From Triglochin maritima (taxonomy: Eukaryota > Streptophyta > Magnoliopsida > Alismatales > Juncaginaceae), in contig OY821789.1 in the NCBI GenBank assembly GCA_963682175.1, positions 33,982,188 through 34,046,187 on the forward strand: a stretch of 64,000 bases of DNA, written 5' to 3'. Shown here piece after piece: positions 23,146 through 35,900 of the stretch. The notes beneath the pieces are model-generated. The model saw only the letters and a list, made by a program, of their open reading frames with translations. It was not told where the DNA came from and did no database searches. Within the stretch, counting starts at the first letter, position 1; each line of letters begins with the position of its first letter. A program made the position numbers and the translations under genes.

Positions 23146-26100
23146 ATTATAGAATGAGCCCGGGGCTCAATTAGTCTTAAGTGAGCCCCTTAATCATCCA
23201 CCATTCAATATTTATCCAACGCTTGTTAAATTAACTGGTTATTTTTACTGGTCGAAGGGCAGGATTGGTATTCGGTTTTGTTTGGTTAGGGTTAGGAGGG
23301 GTTACACTCACGTCTCCTACATTGTCGCCTCCACCGTTTTCACCTTAACCCCTCCCTTTTTCTTCCCTAATTTCACCCTAACGCCTCCGAAATCTCCACC
23401 TAGACGTCGCCCTTTCTCCTCCCTAATCTCACCATCACGCCTCCACCGCAATCTTCACCCTCAGCCCTCCCTTTCTCCTCACTAATCTCACCCTCACGCC
23501 TCCACTGAAATCTTGACCCTAACGCCCCCTTTTCCTCCCTAATCGTCACACCTATCATTTCCCCCAACTCCGGAATGGATGAATCAGTCAGAGATGGAAC
23601 TATTAAATCAATAGGTACGTTATTTATCAATCTGGTTGTTCCATTTGAGCACGTCCTTTTCGGTGTTGCTAGTTCTTTTGCCATTTTGTACATTTTTTAT
23701 GCATTTTAATCTTGTTCCTATTGTCGTTTGATGAAACTTTTGTTGGTAATAATATGATTATAAATACTTTTGTTTTTTTAACATTGTAATCTCATATTAT
23801 TATTCTCACCAAGTTTCATTCTGTTTGTTTTTCTTCATTTATTAGACGATTACCTTCTCACCAAGTTTCGGTCTCTGTCTGATTTTACCGTTTTTTTCTT
23901 TCTTCTAAACTACTTGTTATTGTTAATTAGTAGAATTTTTTGATTCATGTTTAATAGCAATTAAGCACACAAAAAATTTAGAAAAACGAGTTTAACAGAT
24001 ATTATGAGCCACTAAAGATTTCTCACAATCTTTTGGTCTTGTAGGCAATTTGACGAGCACAATAAAGTTGTGATGCAAAGATAAGGGTGAAACTTCAATT
24101 CATCCTACCTCTAAATCTGCTGGTGCATGACTGGGACTTAAATTCTTTATTTTGTTTGTGTTTATATTTTTGCTGATTTATAAATATTTTGATACAGTTA
24201 ACTATTGCGTGAACCATCGATGTTATGTGAAGTTATTTGTTGAGTTTGTGGAAAAATATAAACCAAAGGAAGCTCACTTGAAAAGGATGTCAGTGACTCC
24301 TTTTGATAAACTTCTTCATATTCCAAATTTGAATGTGAATCGTTGGTTGCTGGAAGATTTAATTAGTAGGCATGTTGATGGCAACAAATTTTGTGTGGGA
24401 GGGGTAAACTTAGATTTTTCCATTGAAGATGTTGCAGCTATTCTAGGTTTACCTGCTTCGGGTATAAAGGTGAAGATAAGAGGGAGTGGGAAAACCTCTG
24501 ATTTGGAGGCAAAATATAGTAAAGAAAAAAACTTCGCCTTTAATACCACAAACATTCAACAGCTTATGATTGAGCTACATTGCAAGGATGACGATGAGTC
24601 TGTTGATGATTTTGTAAAGCTATTAATTTTGTTGATGTGTTCTACCTTTTTATTGCCTGAGTCTGGGTCTAATGTGCCACGAGCTGCACTGTCCAATTTT
24701 GACAAATTAGAGAACCTGAAATTCTACAATTGGTCTGAGGCTATTCACAGCCTAGCAATGGAAAATGTACCTCTCATACGTGACCAAATTATTAGCAAGA
24801 AGGCTGGGAAGAGGAAATCTGTTAGCACTTATGATCTTGGATCAAGCATATGTTTTATGGTAATTACTGTAACTTTCAACTATTGATGTTATTTTATGTA
24901 GTTTCATTACATAGAAGAAAGAAAATCTTTATTTTTGGCTTCTTTGCTAGATGCAACTTTTTAAATTAAATATTTTGCGAATTAAGGCAAAACTACTTAT
25001 TTTACTGTTATCAACATAATATTACAGCTTTGTTGTCAGATTCACTATTATATTTTTTAGATTTAACTTTATTTTTGTTATACATATTGCAGGTATGGTT
25101 GTATGAGCACATCAATTTGTTTAAACCAGTTTTTCCTGAATTGAAGCCAAGGATTAGGAAGTGGGCTTCTCCTGTGGAACCAAAGCTAAAAGACCTATCT
25201 AGCGTGATTGATGATATGGTAGTTGAATTTAATTCATAATAATTGTGCAATATTGGTTTAATCATATTCATATCTTTGTTTGCCACGATAGCATTTGCAT
25301 GGCATTATCATTTGCAATTTCTAAACTTCAGCTATTTGTAGATACAAATATTTAGTAAACAAAGTTATGCTACCTGCAGATTATGTATAATATCTTAGTT
25401 GATGAAAATGATTTCTTCAAGCTTCTTCCCAATGAGCAAAATTTGCCTCCGCTTAATGTTGGAACCATAAAGAAGAAGTTGAATTCCAAAAAAAGAAGGG
25501 AGCAACTACATGATCCTGCTGATGGTATAGATGTTGATGACAATGAAACCCAACAGTTGAAGAAAAGAAATGATGAATTAATTTTGGAGGTGCAGTTGTT
25601 AAATCAAAAAGTCTGTATTTTGGAAGTTGAAAATTCTGAGTTGAAGTCATTAAAAAAGAAAGTTGCTGATTTGGAAGCTGAACTCTCTACCTTGAAGAAA
25701 AAAATCTGGGAATCCAAAGTCGCATGTCCCAACTTTCAGCTTGGGGCTTTCTCAGATTTCACAGGTCAATACCAATTTTTTGGAGGAGACGAATATTGGC
25801 GATCAACAGATGGATAAGTCAAATTTGGTTGATGTTGTAATTGGTAATGACCAAATGACTTCCACCCATGTTCCTTGTGATAATGTGAATGTTTGTCTTG
25901 GACCTCCTCCCTTCAAAAGAGTCTACAAGAGAAAAGAAACAGTAGCGAATACATCTGAAAGTTCATTAACAAGGCGTGTGAAAATGAGAATTAATCGGAA
26001 ACCCAACATTCTGCTAGAAGATGGATTTAATTCAAGGCAAGCATCGAAGACTTTAGTAAATGAGAAGGTATAATCTTACTTAACTATTATTTGACTAGTG

Positions 26101-29100
26101 GTTAATATTATGAAACACTACAATATGCAAAATATTTTTGCTAACATTTGTAAGATTTATGGTCAAACATAGCATTTTAATGTTTCTTATATTCTTCTAA
26201 TATTAATATCTTTTTTTATGGTGACATGTTTATTTTACAGGATTGTATATATTACTGCTCCACTTCACAATTGTATATATTACTGCTTCACGTATATATT
26301 ACAGACTACATGTTATATTACTGTTTTTAAATCAGTGTTGATTTTTTTTATTACTACAAAATCAAACAATACTACTTCCATATTTGATATTTCTTTACAA
26401 TTGATTCAATTTTCATTCATAATTTTATAGGTTTCACTAAAAGGCGTTACAAAATATTTGGGATATTCCAAAATTTCTTTGGAGGAAAAAGCATGTATTG
26501 ATCAATTCCTAAGTGATCCCAGAGACATGTAAGTCTTTATGTGATACATATTGAAATCATTCTAGTTCAACATTATTTACTTTTCTACACATGTTTTACA
26601 TATTTCGTTATTGATTTTACATTGCAGGAGTGCAAGGAATTATAGAACAAGTAAAAACACGTTTTGCATAGGAACACATTTGCTTGATTTGTTGGATGGA
26701 AAAATGGTTTTTGGTGATGTAAGTGAAATTAAATGTTTACAAATGTATCAATTTCAATCATTGTTAAATGTTCCACCTTTTAGGTATTAGAAGTGTCATT
26801 TGAGCTGCTGGAACTTAAAGCTAAAGCTGCAGATCGTGTTGGTGGCATCTTTTTGTAACCTAGATGTTTAAAAACCGCCAAACTATGTTGGCATGGAAGT
26901 CCTTGAAATTCCATAAAGTGACAGTCACAAACAGGCACATGATCAATGTCTTTGAACCTTACATGCATTGTTCCATTGTCTTCATCTATTTTGCTCACAT
27001 TGTATGTAACTGAATTGTCATCCTAATCTTCAATTGTAACGTTGCACATAAAACTCTTCTTCAACTCTTCTTGAAAGATGTGAAAGACACTTCTTGTGTA
27101 TATTTCTTCCATTTCAGCCTCAAGGTTCCATTTAGTCAGTAGCTCCTCCTTCTTATTATTGTCATTATAATTCCATCTATTTTCATTCTCTCTTTGATGC
27201 TTTAGAGCCACCTCAAATCTACAATAAAAAACAATGCTTAACTTATAACATCATATTGCAGATATTTTCAAGCGTATTATATTGAATGGAAAAACTGGGT
27301 GAACTACAGTTGTTTGTTTATGTAACAATAGTTATTGTTATACAACATTCTGTAATATTACCGTTATAAATATTATGTTACAGCTTAACCAATATATTGG
27401 CAATCCAGATTGTAAGCGTAATGTAAACAATAAAACTCTTGTGGCAGTAAATGCATATCTGTTTTTATTTCACATTACATAAATTTATATAACATAACTT
27501 AATGTTAAATTTACAACGACGATGCTACAATTTAACCACCGAATATACAAGCTAATATAATAACAAAGTAGAAATGTACCTGCATATGAACTCAAATAAA
27601 GTGTTTTATCGCGTGATGTATGTCTTCAAAAATGCATTCATTGATTCACTTCTTTGAGTAGTCTTCATACCAGCAAAGAAAATATTTTGCATGTAAGCCG
27701 GTACCCATTTTTCCCGTATCTCAAACAACGAATTCAACCATTTTGAATCATGAAGCTCATTTTCGATAATGATTCTGCTCCATTTACATTCAAAATCTTT
27801 GATGTTCTCGGTGTACCACACACAATCGTGAAAGGCTTGAATAACATGCCCTTTGTTGCTCACTCCTCCAATTTTTTTTTGTAATTTATCCATTATGTGC
27901 CATGAGCAGAAACGATGAACGGTCTTGGGATACACTTGTGCCAATGAAGAATTCATAGCTGGGTCTTGATCAGTAACAATAGCAGCTGGTTCTCTACCCA
28001 TACAATTCTTGAATTCCAAAAACAACCAATTAAAGGATGATATAGTTTCATCATTTAGCAAACCCATTCCGAAAAAGATTGTTTGTCTGTGATGATTCAC
28101 ACCACAAAAGGCTATGAATATCATTGAGTACCTGTTTGTACAATACGTAGTATCGAACGTGACAGCTTCTCCAAAATGTTTAAAATTATCTTGACAAGTG
28201 CTATCACCACAAAACAAGTGACTCAACTTACTTTGTTCATTCTTTTGATATGAATAGTAGAAGTTTTGGTCACCTTTCTTTGTACTCTCTAAGTGTTCTA
28301 GTACTAATTCTGCATCATATCCTTCTGTTTCATATCTGCTGGAAGCATTCATATTTAGTATGTCTCTATACGTGAATCTGATTTTGTCATAACCACCGCT
28401 TTCATTTCCTAACAACACAGCTTGTTTTACAACAGGTATGTTGGCTTCACTCATAGATTTCAACAAACTCTGAGTAACAGGCGGTATGTTACGATTATTT
28501 CTCATGTAATGTCTTTGAGACGAGCTTGTCATTTCATGATTATGTCCTTCAACAAAGTTTAGCACAAACCACTTATTTTTTTCTCGATCAAATTTGATTT
28601 TTAATTTTGCCTGACATTCACATCTTGACATCCCAACTTTCCTCTTCTTTATTGTTACTGACACTTCATTCATACTTGTTTTTTTGTTGCTTCTTGTACA
28701 TGATGACCCTTCTTTAGAGCAAACAAACTTTTTTTAAGATCATCTCTCTACAATTATTTTATGATGCTTGAGCATATTTGGTTGACGATTTTCGCACATT
28801 AAACCCTACAGCATTTGCATAATTCTTATAATAGTGGTAAGCTTCTTCTATCGAGTCGAACTCCTGTCCATTGGTTGGTTTGAGCTCACTGTTAACGTCA
28901 GGTATAAGGAAAAATTCTTTGTCATGCTCCTCATTCTGCCACTTTAAATTATACTAAATGGTGCAAAATGAGGTCCAGAATGTTACAGCTTTCATAATAA
29001 TATAATAATATTAGATTGTCAATTCAACGTTACTTCACTATAATACTAGTACAAAGAAGATAAAAAAAGGCTAAAGTAAAATGGTCACTATAACAGGTAT

Positions 29101-30032
29101 CAATTTAATATTAAAGATCGAAACAACCATATTACAGTTTTCAATACTATATTACAGTAGTCATATTTATATTGTGGCTTCCAATACGATTTTCCCATTA
29201 CAAAACTTAAATTACTTCCGCTTTTAATTATTTTTAGGGGTACATCACAATTCCCATTGTGAAATCCGCTATCAAAAGTATTTAAAAAACAAACTAACCT
29301 CAATTTCCAGTAGACTCGATTGGATTCCTCCGGACTTTGAAGAGGTTGAATTTTTTTCTACAATTTCCATAATTTCGATTTGTGCCCTCTGAAAACAAAT
29401 AGAAATCCAAATAAATAAACATAATCCAAACTAAGCCGCAACATTAAACATCGTAAAACATTTTCAGCAGCAAAAGACTAAAAAAACAAAACAGAATTCA
29501 CGAGAGAAAAAAAGAAAAAACGAAAAAACGAAATAAACAGCAAAAAAATAACGCACTTTAAATCTATGGCAAATCCTAAAACCAAACACAACTGCGATTT
29601 TTCCCAAAAATAAAAGACATCCGCACCAGACACCTAAGCAAAACGAATAGTAAGCCGTGGTATCAACAAGAACTGAAATCAATCAGGATTAAAAGACCCC
29701 AAAATAAAATCAACAAGAACTGAAATCAGGATTAAAAGACTCAAAAAAAACTATATCGGTTACATTAATTAACCAAAAAAACCAAGATGCATCCAATCCG
29801 TGGTATTGAGGAGCAAAAACGGTTTGGAGGGGGAGGAGAAAGGGGTGACGAAAATAGAAGGAAGCAATTGGGTTTCTTTTGGTAAGGTTGATTGAAGAGT
29901 TTTGGAAGACCAACGAATTTACTTAAATACCCTTACTTTAAGTAAAACATCACAACCATCAGATTAAAATGAATGATTAGATCTTGAGGAGCTTATTTAA
30001 TCAAAATGAGCCCCAGGCTCATTCTAACCTTA

Positions 30033-30080
<48 letters not shown>

Positions 30081-30463
30081 TTATTTACGTGGCTAATTAA
30101 TCATGCATATCTTAATTAAGACATGTAATTAACTAGTTTGAATGAATTTGATTGTAGGCGGAGTATGAATTTACGATGAATGCAACGCTCGTCTTCTTTT
30201 TTGCCTCCACCACTCCATTTGGTATTGCTCTAGGAATCGCTCTCTCGCACATATACAACGAGAACAGCCCGACAGCGCTGATTGTGGTTGGCTTGTTAAA
30301 CGCATCGTCGGCTGGACTTTTGATTTACATGGCTCTTGTTGACCTTCTAGCCGTTGAATTTATGGGGCCGCGGTTGCAATCGAGTGCGAGGCTGCAGGGT
30401 TGGTGCTATGTGGCCGTCCTTTTGGGCGCCGGCGGCGTGTCACTTATGGCAAAATGGGCTTGA
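21919..30463 (+). CDS. ZIP-family zinc/iron transporter
   Basis: Membrane transporter importing divalent metal ions (Zn, Fe and similar). Three exons: 21919-22497, 22956-23105, 30158-30463; 1035 bp, 344 aa, normal for plant ZIPs. N-terminal signal/first hydrophobic segment (residues 8-22), then [22 protein letters not shown], then [20 protein letters not shown] (TM III), a variable loop with the His-rich metal motif HHGHQH, the family signature [12 protein letters not shown] and [11 protein letters not shown] (TM IV-V), and the C-terminal TM segments [18 protein letters not shown] and [22 protein letters not shown]. Conserved intramembrane His residues are present. Intron 1 is 458 bp; intron 2 is 7052 bp because a Mutator-like element fills it. 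Exons show no disruption, so the gene is likely functional if the long intron is spliced. It resembles the ZIP1/ZIP3-type group; exact paralogue not determined. Confidence 0.95.
23113..23140. repeat. (TA)n microsatellite just left of the Mutator-like element
   Basis: Fourteen TA units inside ZIP intron 2, ten bases before the element's terminal inverted repeat. A CT/AT tract lies just beyond the other end (30033-30080). Confidence 0.9.
24198..26858 (+). pseudogene. MULE-borne DUF1985-type gene lacking the Ulp1 protease domain
   Basis: Exons read from sequence: 24198-24859, 25093-25218, 25380 to about 25762, about 25771-26067, 26431-26528, 26628-26718, 26784-26858. The first exon has the DUF1985-like core: [61 protein letters not shown]. 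The 25380 exon encodes a Lys/Glu/Leu coiled coil ([18 protein letters not shown]). Later exons ([35 protein letters not shown]) are the part that normally leads into the C48 Ulp1 cysteine protease. Here the frame ends at TAA 26856-26858 after running into sequence antisense to the transposase tail, so the catalytic His-Asp-Cys domain is absent. A frame change near 25745-25770 may be a small intron or a frameshift. Confidence 0.65.
26780..29370 (-). pseudogene. FAR1/MuDR-type transposase, broken
   Basis: First exon 29299-29370 (ATG at 29370). A FAR1-type DNA-binding exon lies near 28735-28960 ([29 protein letters not shown]). The main exon (about 27553-28673) contains the HNH motif EGHNHEM and the DDE transposase domain: [50 protein letters not shown]. 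Then come exon 27026-27217 and the SWIM zinc finger [15 protein letters not shown] (26780-27000). Breaks: in-frame TAA at 28759-28761 followed by a frameshift, TAA at 27606-27608, TAG at 27023-27025. The central catalytic stretch is otherwise open for 355 codons, which implies fairly recent death. Confidence 0.8.
30033..30080. repeat. (CT)n(AT)n microsatellite right of the Mutator-like element
   Basis: A CT run passes directly into an AT run, six bases after the right terminal repeat. Confidence 0.9.
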
Positions 30464-30782
30464 CGAACTTTGCAACACGATTATATATATATAGGACAAT
30501 TAGTTGGAGATCAAACAAAGGTAGTAAGAAAATATTGTGATGATATCTTCTAGTACGTGAAGAAATCTCTCTTACAAAAGAATGTGATGTTAATCGCATT
30601 TCAGTACTCAGACCCTCTTTTAAAGAAAGATGATATTTTTGTTTGATAAAAAATTCTACTTCCATTGTCTTTGTACCATGACACAATTTCTATAATTTCA
30701 GCTGTAGCCAAACCGGTAATGAATCGCACAATTGCTCAACTAGGAAATGTAACATATATTTGATACAAATGCACTGCATATC
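30464..30782. other. ZIP 3' flank up to the retrotransposon
   Basis: Presumed 3' UTR and downstream sequence. The retrotransposon begins 320 bp after the ZIP stop codon. The 5-bp target duplication ATATC occupies 30778-30782. Confidence 0.6.
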
Positions 30783-32878
30783 TGTAACGTCCCGAAACAG
30801 CGGAAGATTTAAAATTTCGAAATAACGAATAAAACTGACAACTCAAGGCGGGAACGTCACTAATATATAAATATATAAATCCGGGTGCACCCAAAATACA
30901 TGGAGTTTACAAAAGGTGTACAACTACAATCCAGATGAAAGAAATGAAAATACAAGTAGTCGTACAATCTCGCAAATGCCGAAGAGGATCCGACTCCAAA
31001 GCGCTCCGTCCTCGGTCACCACCCACCCGGACCTACTGTGGTCCTGAAATAAAAAGTGCAACAACAATGCCTGAGTTTCCTGAAAGGAAACCCCGTATAC
31101 CAAGCCCTAAATGCATGCAAGACTATCAATGAAACCTATCATACTAGTCATCATGGCATGGCATCAATGCGATACATAAAACAATCCCCCAACGGGTAAA
31201 CAGACCCACTACGGGGTAACCAATCCCACCACGGGGAAACACAGGACCTCTGTCCGCAACTGTAAGGGGTCCCACTCTGAGACCTACCGTAGGCACATAC
31301 GGTCTAGCAGAAGGTACGCAACGAACCCCACACGCGACTACTCTAGTCAAGGGATCGGTGAGGAGCGTCCGCACGCCTGCGCGAAGTAGAAATCAGCTGA
31401 AATCTCGAGGTCAACACCTCACCAACGGGGCCGTCGCCCAGGTCGGTCCACTCATCTGGAGGAGCCCGTCCAGACTACCCTGCCGGAAAAGATCGTCGAC
31501 AGTCCATACCCTCACCGGAACAGCATCGGTGGGACACCATCGCCCGGAAACGTCGTCGGACGGCACTTCCGCCGGAACAGCATCGGCAGAAATCACCCGG
31601 AACAGCATCGGGTGGAACAATCATCGCCTCGTCTACACGAGCGATCCGAGCTCAAACAGCCCGCAGGGTCAACATGCTCCAACGAGCCGTGCACCTCGTG
31701 CACCGGGATCCTCAATCCCTCAGGCCTGCTACTCTACTGTGAGTCAGAACATCAAGGCTACGTCGCCCTCCATCTGTGGAGACGACACGTCCCAGATGCC
31801 CACACTCTTCCACACGGCGGTCCCTGGGCAGACACGCAGAACGCACCCACCGTCACCTCCCGGCTCACGCGCTAAGCGAGGACACGGGTTTCCGTGGACA
31901 GAGTTGACATCTCACTAGGACAAGAAAACCAGTACTGTGCCCCATCGGTCGACCGAATCAGGCAAACCGGTCGACCGAAACCAACAGTAACGGTCGAACG
32001 GATTTCCTCCAAATGGTCGAACAAAGTGCCCAAAACTCTGTCTCCAATCGGTCGAACCAGCGGGAAGAACCGGTCGACCGGACAGGTCAAAATCCTAGGT
32101 CTGACTAAGTCAAAATCAATTCAACTATCGGTCGACCGACTCAAGGGTCCCGGTCGACCGAACATTACAGGGTCAGCCTAGTAATTCTAAGTCATATAAT
32201 CGGTCGAACGCATATACTAATCGGTCGAACCAACAAGCAGTAAACAACAACAACTTAAGTTCCGGTCGAACCACAAGGCTCGGTCGACCGGAAACAGGCA
32301 ACATTAAACCCGAACCCACGAAATTTGGCATAACCGGTCGACCGCCCCAAGGCATCGTCCGACCGGTTCTGGGCAAAAACATCAATTTACACTATCACCG
32401 GTCGACCGCCCGAAGGCACCGGTCGACCGTTGGTCGACAGCAACCTTGCACCAGCCAAGGATTTTACGCCGTTTTCTTGTCGCCGGCGAGGTCTCCGACC
32501 TCCCGCGACCGACCCAAACCTCCCCCAACAGGGAGAACCACAAAACACACTAATGCTTGGCATACCTCAAAAGAAAGACGAATCCGCCGGAGCAACGCTC
32601 ACGCCCGTCGCCTCCACCCGCGCAACCTCCTCACGCCGGAGCCTCCGCGCCGCCTCCTTCCTCCACTGGTCGCCGGAAAAGCAAGGAGAAGAGGTGGTGA
32701 GTTTTGGTGGAAGAAAATGGGAAAGAAAGGAAAAAGAGAGGGTTGGGTTGGGTTTAAATAATAAAACCTACACCTACCCCCCCCCCCCCCATACTCCCAA
32801 CCATACCCACCATACCTCACCTCACTCCACCCCACTCCTCTCCCCACTCCCCCCCCCCCCACGTCTCCAGTCTTTACA
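30783..32878 (-). repeat. LTR (3' LTR of the minus-strand element)
   Basis: It ends next to the polypurine tract, so it is the 3' LTR in element orientation. It contains the palindrome array 31946-32429 and, on the - strand, an ATTATTTAAAC TATA-like motif near 32762. Confidence 0.95.
31946..32429. repeat. Eight spaced palindrome pairs in the Tekay LTR
   Basis: Pair starts: 31946/31968, 31991/32014, 32049/32071, 32129/32151, 32201/32222, 32263/32281, 32335/32356, 32399/32420; spacings 22, 23, 22, 22, 21, 18, 21, 21. About half are exact CGGTCGACCG; others are CGGTCGAACC, CGGTCGAACG or similar. Confidence 0.95.
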
Positions 32879-32893
32879 ATCCACCCTCCTTAA
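32879..32893 (-). promoter_or_regulatory. Polypurine tract
   Basis: The - strand reads AAGGAGGGTGGAT immediately before the TGTAA start of the 3' LTR; it primes plus-strand DNA synthesis. Confidence 0.8.
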
Positions 32894-32911
32894 AAGGATT
32901 TCGTCCCGAAA

Positions 32912-35900
32912 TCACAGCAACAACTCACCGAAAAGCTCTGGGTACTGCCTTCTGACTTCCTCCTCAATCTCCCAAGTGGCCTCGCACTCACTATGATGCT
33001 GCCACCGGACCTTCACCATCGGAATGGTCCTCCTCCTGAGCTGATGATCCATGCGATCAACAATCTCGACCGGCCTCTCCTCGAGCGACAAGTCCTGCTG
33101 AATCTCTGGAACTGCAATCTCAATGACATGCGACGGATCTGCCACATACTTCCTCAGCATCGACACATGGAAGACATTATGCAGACCCGAAAACTGTGGC
33201 GGCAAAGCAATCCGGTAGGCGACCTCACCAACCCGGTCCAAGATCTCGAAAGGTCCAACATATCTCGGACTAAGCTTCCCCTTCTTCCCGAACCTCATGA
33301 CTCCTCGGGCAGGAGAGATCTTCAGAAACACATGGTCGCCCACCTCGAAACTCAACGCCCGCCTGCGTCGATCTACATAACTCTTCTGCCTGCTCTGTGC
33401 TGTGGCCAGTCTCCTCCTAATCACATCCACCTTCTCTGCATACATCTGCACGATCTCTGGCCCCACTAACTGCCTCTCGCCCACATCACTCCAGCATACC
33501 GGAGATCTGCAAGGCCTCCCGTACAATGCCTCGTACGGTGCCATCCCAATACTCGAGTGGTAGCTGTTGTTGTAGGCGAACTCTATCAGCGGCAAGTGCT
33601 CATCCCAGTGCCCTGCCCAGTCCAGTGTGCATGCTCTCAGCATATCCTCCAAGGTCTGAATCGTCCTCTCTGACTGACCATCGGTCTGCGGATGGAACGC
33701 TGTACTGAATCTCAGACGCGTCCCCAAAGCCTGCTGCAGACTCCCCCAAAATCTGGAAGTGAATCGTGGATCTCGATCGGAGATGATGCTCACTGGCACC
33801 CCATGCAACCTGACTATCTCCTCCACGTACAACCGAGCCAGACCCTCCAAAGGCAACGTGGTCCTGATCGCTAAGAAATGCGCCGACTTGGTCAGTCGAT
33901 CGACTATCACCCAAATCGCGTCGTGGAATCTCCTCGTCTTCGGCAATCCTGTGACAAAATCCATCGTCACGTGCTCCCACTTCCACTCGGGAAGCTCGAT
34001 ACACTGCATCGGTCCTGCTGGTCGCTGATGCTCAATCTTCACCTGCTGGCAGACCAAGCATCTGCTCACAAACTCCGCTATGTCTCGCTTCATCCCCTTC
34101 CACCAGAAATTACGCTGCAGGTCCTTATACATCTTCGTGCTCCCCGGGTGAATGGAATATCGTGCTCGGTGTGCCTCCTCCATGATCTCCTCTCTCAGCT
34201 CATCCACCCTCGGCACCCAAATACGGCTTCTGAACCTCAGACCACCATCTGCTCCAATGCTGAAATCAGATCCCTCCTGAGCAGACAACTGCACCAGACC
34301 AGCCAACTCTGCATCGGTACCCTGAGCCTGCACAACTCTCGAGACAGTCTGCGGCTCAACTCTCAAACCAGCAATCACTGCCCCCTCTGCTGACCCAGCA
34401 AACGGCCTCCACTCTGACAGGGACTCAAGCAATCTCCACTCCTGAACGCAGAGGCTCGCTACCGACACCTCAACTCTCCTGCTCAGTGCATCAGCAACTG
34501 AATTGGCCTTCCCCGGATGATAGGATATGGTGAAGTCGTAGTCCTTAATGAACTCGAGCCACCTCCTCTGCCTCATATTCAGCTCCTTCTGCGAAAATAG
34601 GTACTTCAAGCTCTGGTGATCGGTGAAAACCTCGAACTGCTCCCCGTACAGATAATGCCGCCAAGTCTTCAGTGCATGAACTACCGCCGCCAACTCCAAG
34701 TCATGAGTGGGGTAGTTCCTCTCATGATCCTTCAACTGTCTCGAAGCGTACGCCACGACCTTCCCGTGCTGCATAAGTACGCAACCCAAACCGATCCCTG
34801 ATGCATCACTGTAAATCACAAACCCTCCGCTGCCGCTCGGAAGTGTCAGGATCAGTGCTGTCGTCAGCCGTCGCTTCAACTCAAGAAAACTGTCCTCGCA
34901 CTTCTGGGACCAAGCAAACCTAACTCCCTTCCGCGTCAAAGCCGTGAGCGGAGAAGCAAGTCGGGAGAAATCCTGAATGAATCGCCTGTAGTAGCCTGCT
35001 AACCCCAGAAAACTCCTGATCTCAGTCACGCTCGTCGGAGCCTTCCACTGCGTCACTGCCTCCACCTTCGCTGGGTCCACTGAGATCCCGTCCTTCGACA
35101 CGATGTGTCCCAAGAACGCCACCTGATCCAACCAAAACTCGCACTTCTTGTACTTGGCATACAACTGCTGATCCCTCAAGATGCCAAGCACAATCCTCAA
35201 GTGCTCTCGGTGCTGCTCCCAGTCCGGCGAGTACACCAAGATGTCGTCGACGAACACAATCACAAAACTGTCAAGGTACGGCTTGAACGTTCTGTTCATC
35301 AGGTCCATGAATGCTGCAGGTGCATTCGTCAGTCCAAATGGCATCACCAAGAACTCATAGTGGCCGTACCGCGTCCTGAAGGCTGTCTTCTGAACATCTG
35401 CCTCCCTGATCCTCAGCTGATGATACCCCGATCTCAAATCAATCTTCGAGAAGACCTTCGCCGTCTGTAACTGATCAAACAGGTCCTCGATCCTGGGTAA
35501 GGGATACCGGTTCCTAACGGTAACCTTATTCAGCATCCTGTAGTCGATGCACATCCGCAACGACCCATCCTTCTTCTTCACGAACAAGACTGGCGCTCCC
35601 CACGGCGAGACGCTAGGTCGGATGAACCCAGTATCCATCAACTCCTGCAACTGCTTCTTCAGCTCAGCCAACTCTGCAAGTGTCATCCTATACGGAGCCT
35701 TCGACTGCGGAGTCGCACCCTCCACCAAGTCGATGCCGAACTCGATCTCTCGGTGTGGCGGTAGCCCCGGGATATCCACTGGAAACACATCTGCGAAATC
35801 CCGTACCACCTCTATGTCCTCCAGACTCCTCGACTCAGAATCTGACACTACCAGTGTAGCCACATAAGCTCTGCATCCCAGCTGGATCAATCTCTGTGCC

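Larger units (their letters stand above)
23150..30026. mobile_element. Mutator-like element with Ulp1-associated gene, inside ZIP intron 2
   Basis: Terminal inverted repeats: left TAGAATGAGCCCGGGGCTCA at 23150; right end, read inward, TAGAATGAGCCTGGGGCTCA from 30026, with partial similarity continuing for some tens of bases. About 6.9 kb. Inside are two convergent coding units: a + strand gene with a DUF1985-like domain and coiled coil (24198-26858), and a - strand FAR1/MuDR-type transposase with SWIM finger (26780-29370). This content matches the plant class of MULEs that carry Ulp1-like genes. No clean 9-bp target duplication is visible; both flanks are simple-sequence tracts, which could hide it. 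Confidence 0.8.

Noticed and set aside
31946..32429. Regularly spaced short palindromes as a CRISPR-like array
   Set aside because: This is plant nuclear DNA, the repeat is only 10 bp, spacing alternates between about 22 bp and a variable gap, and no cas genes exist.
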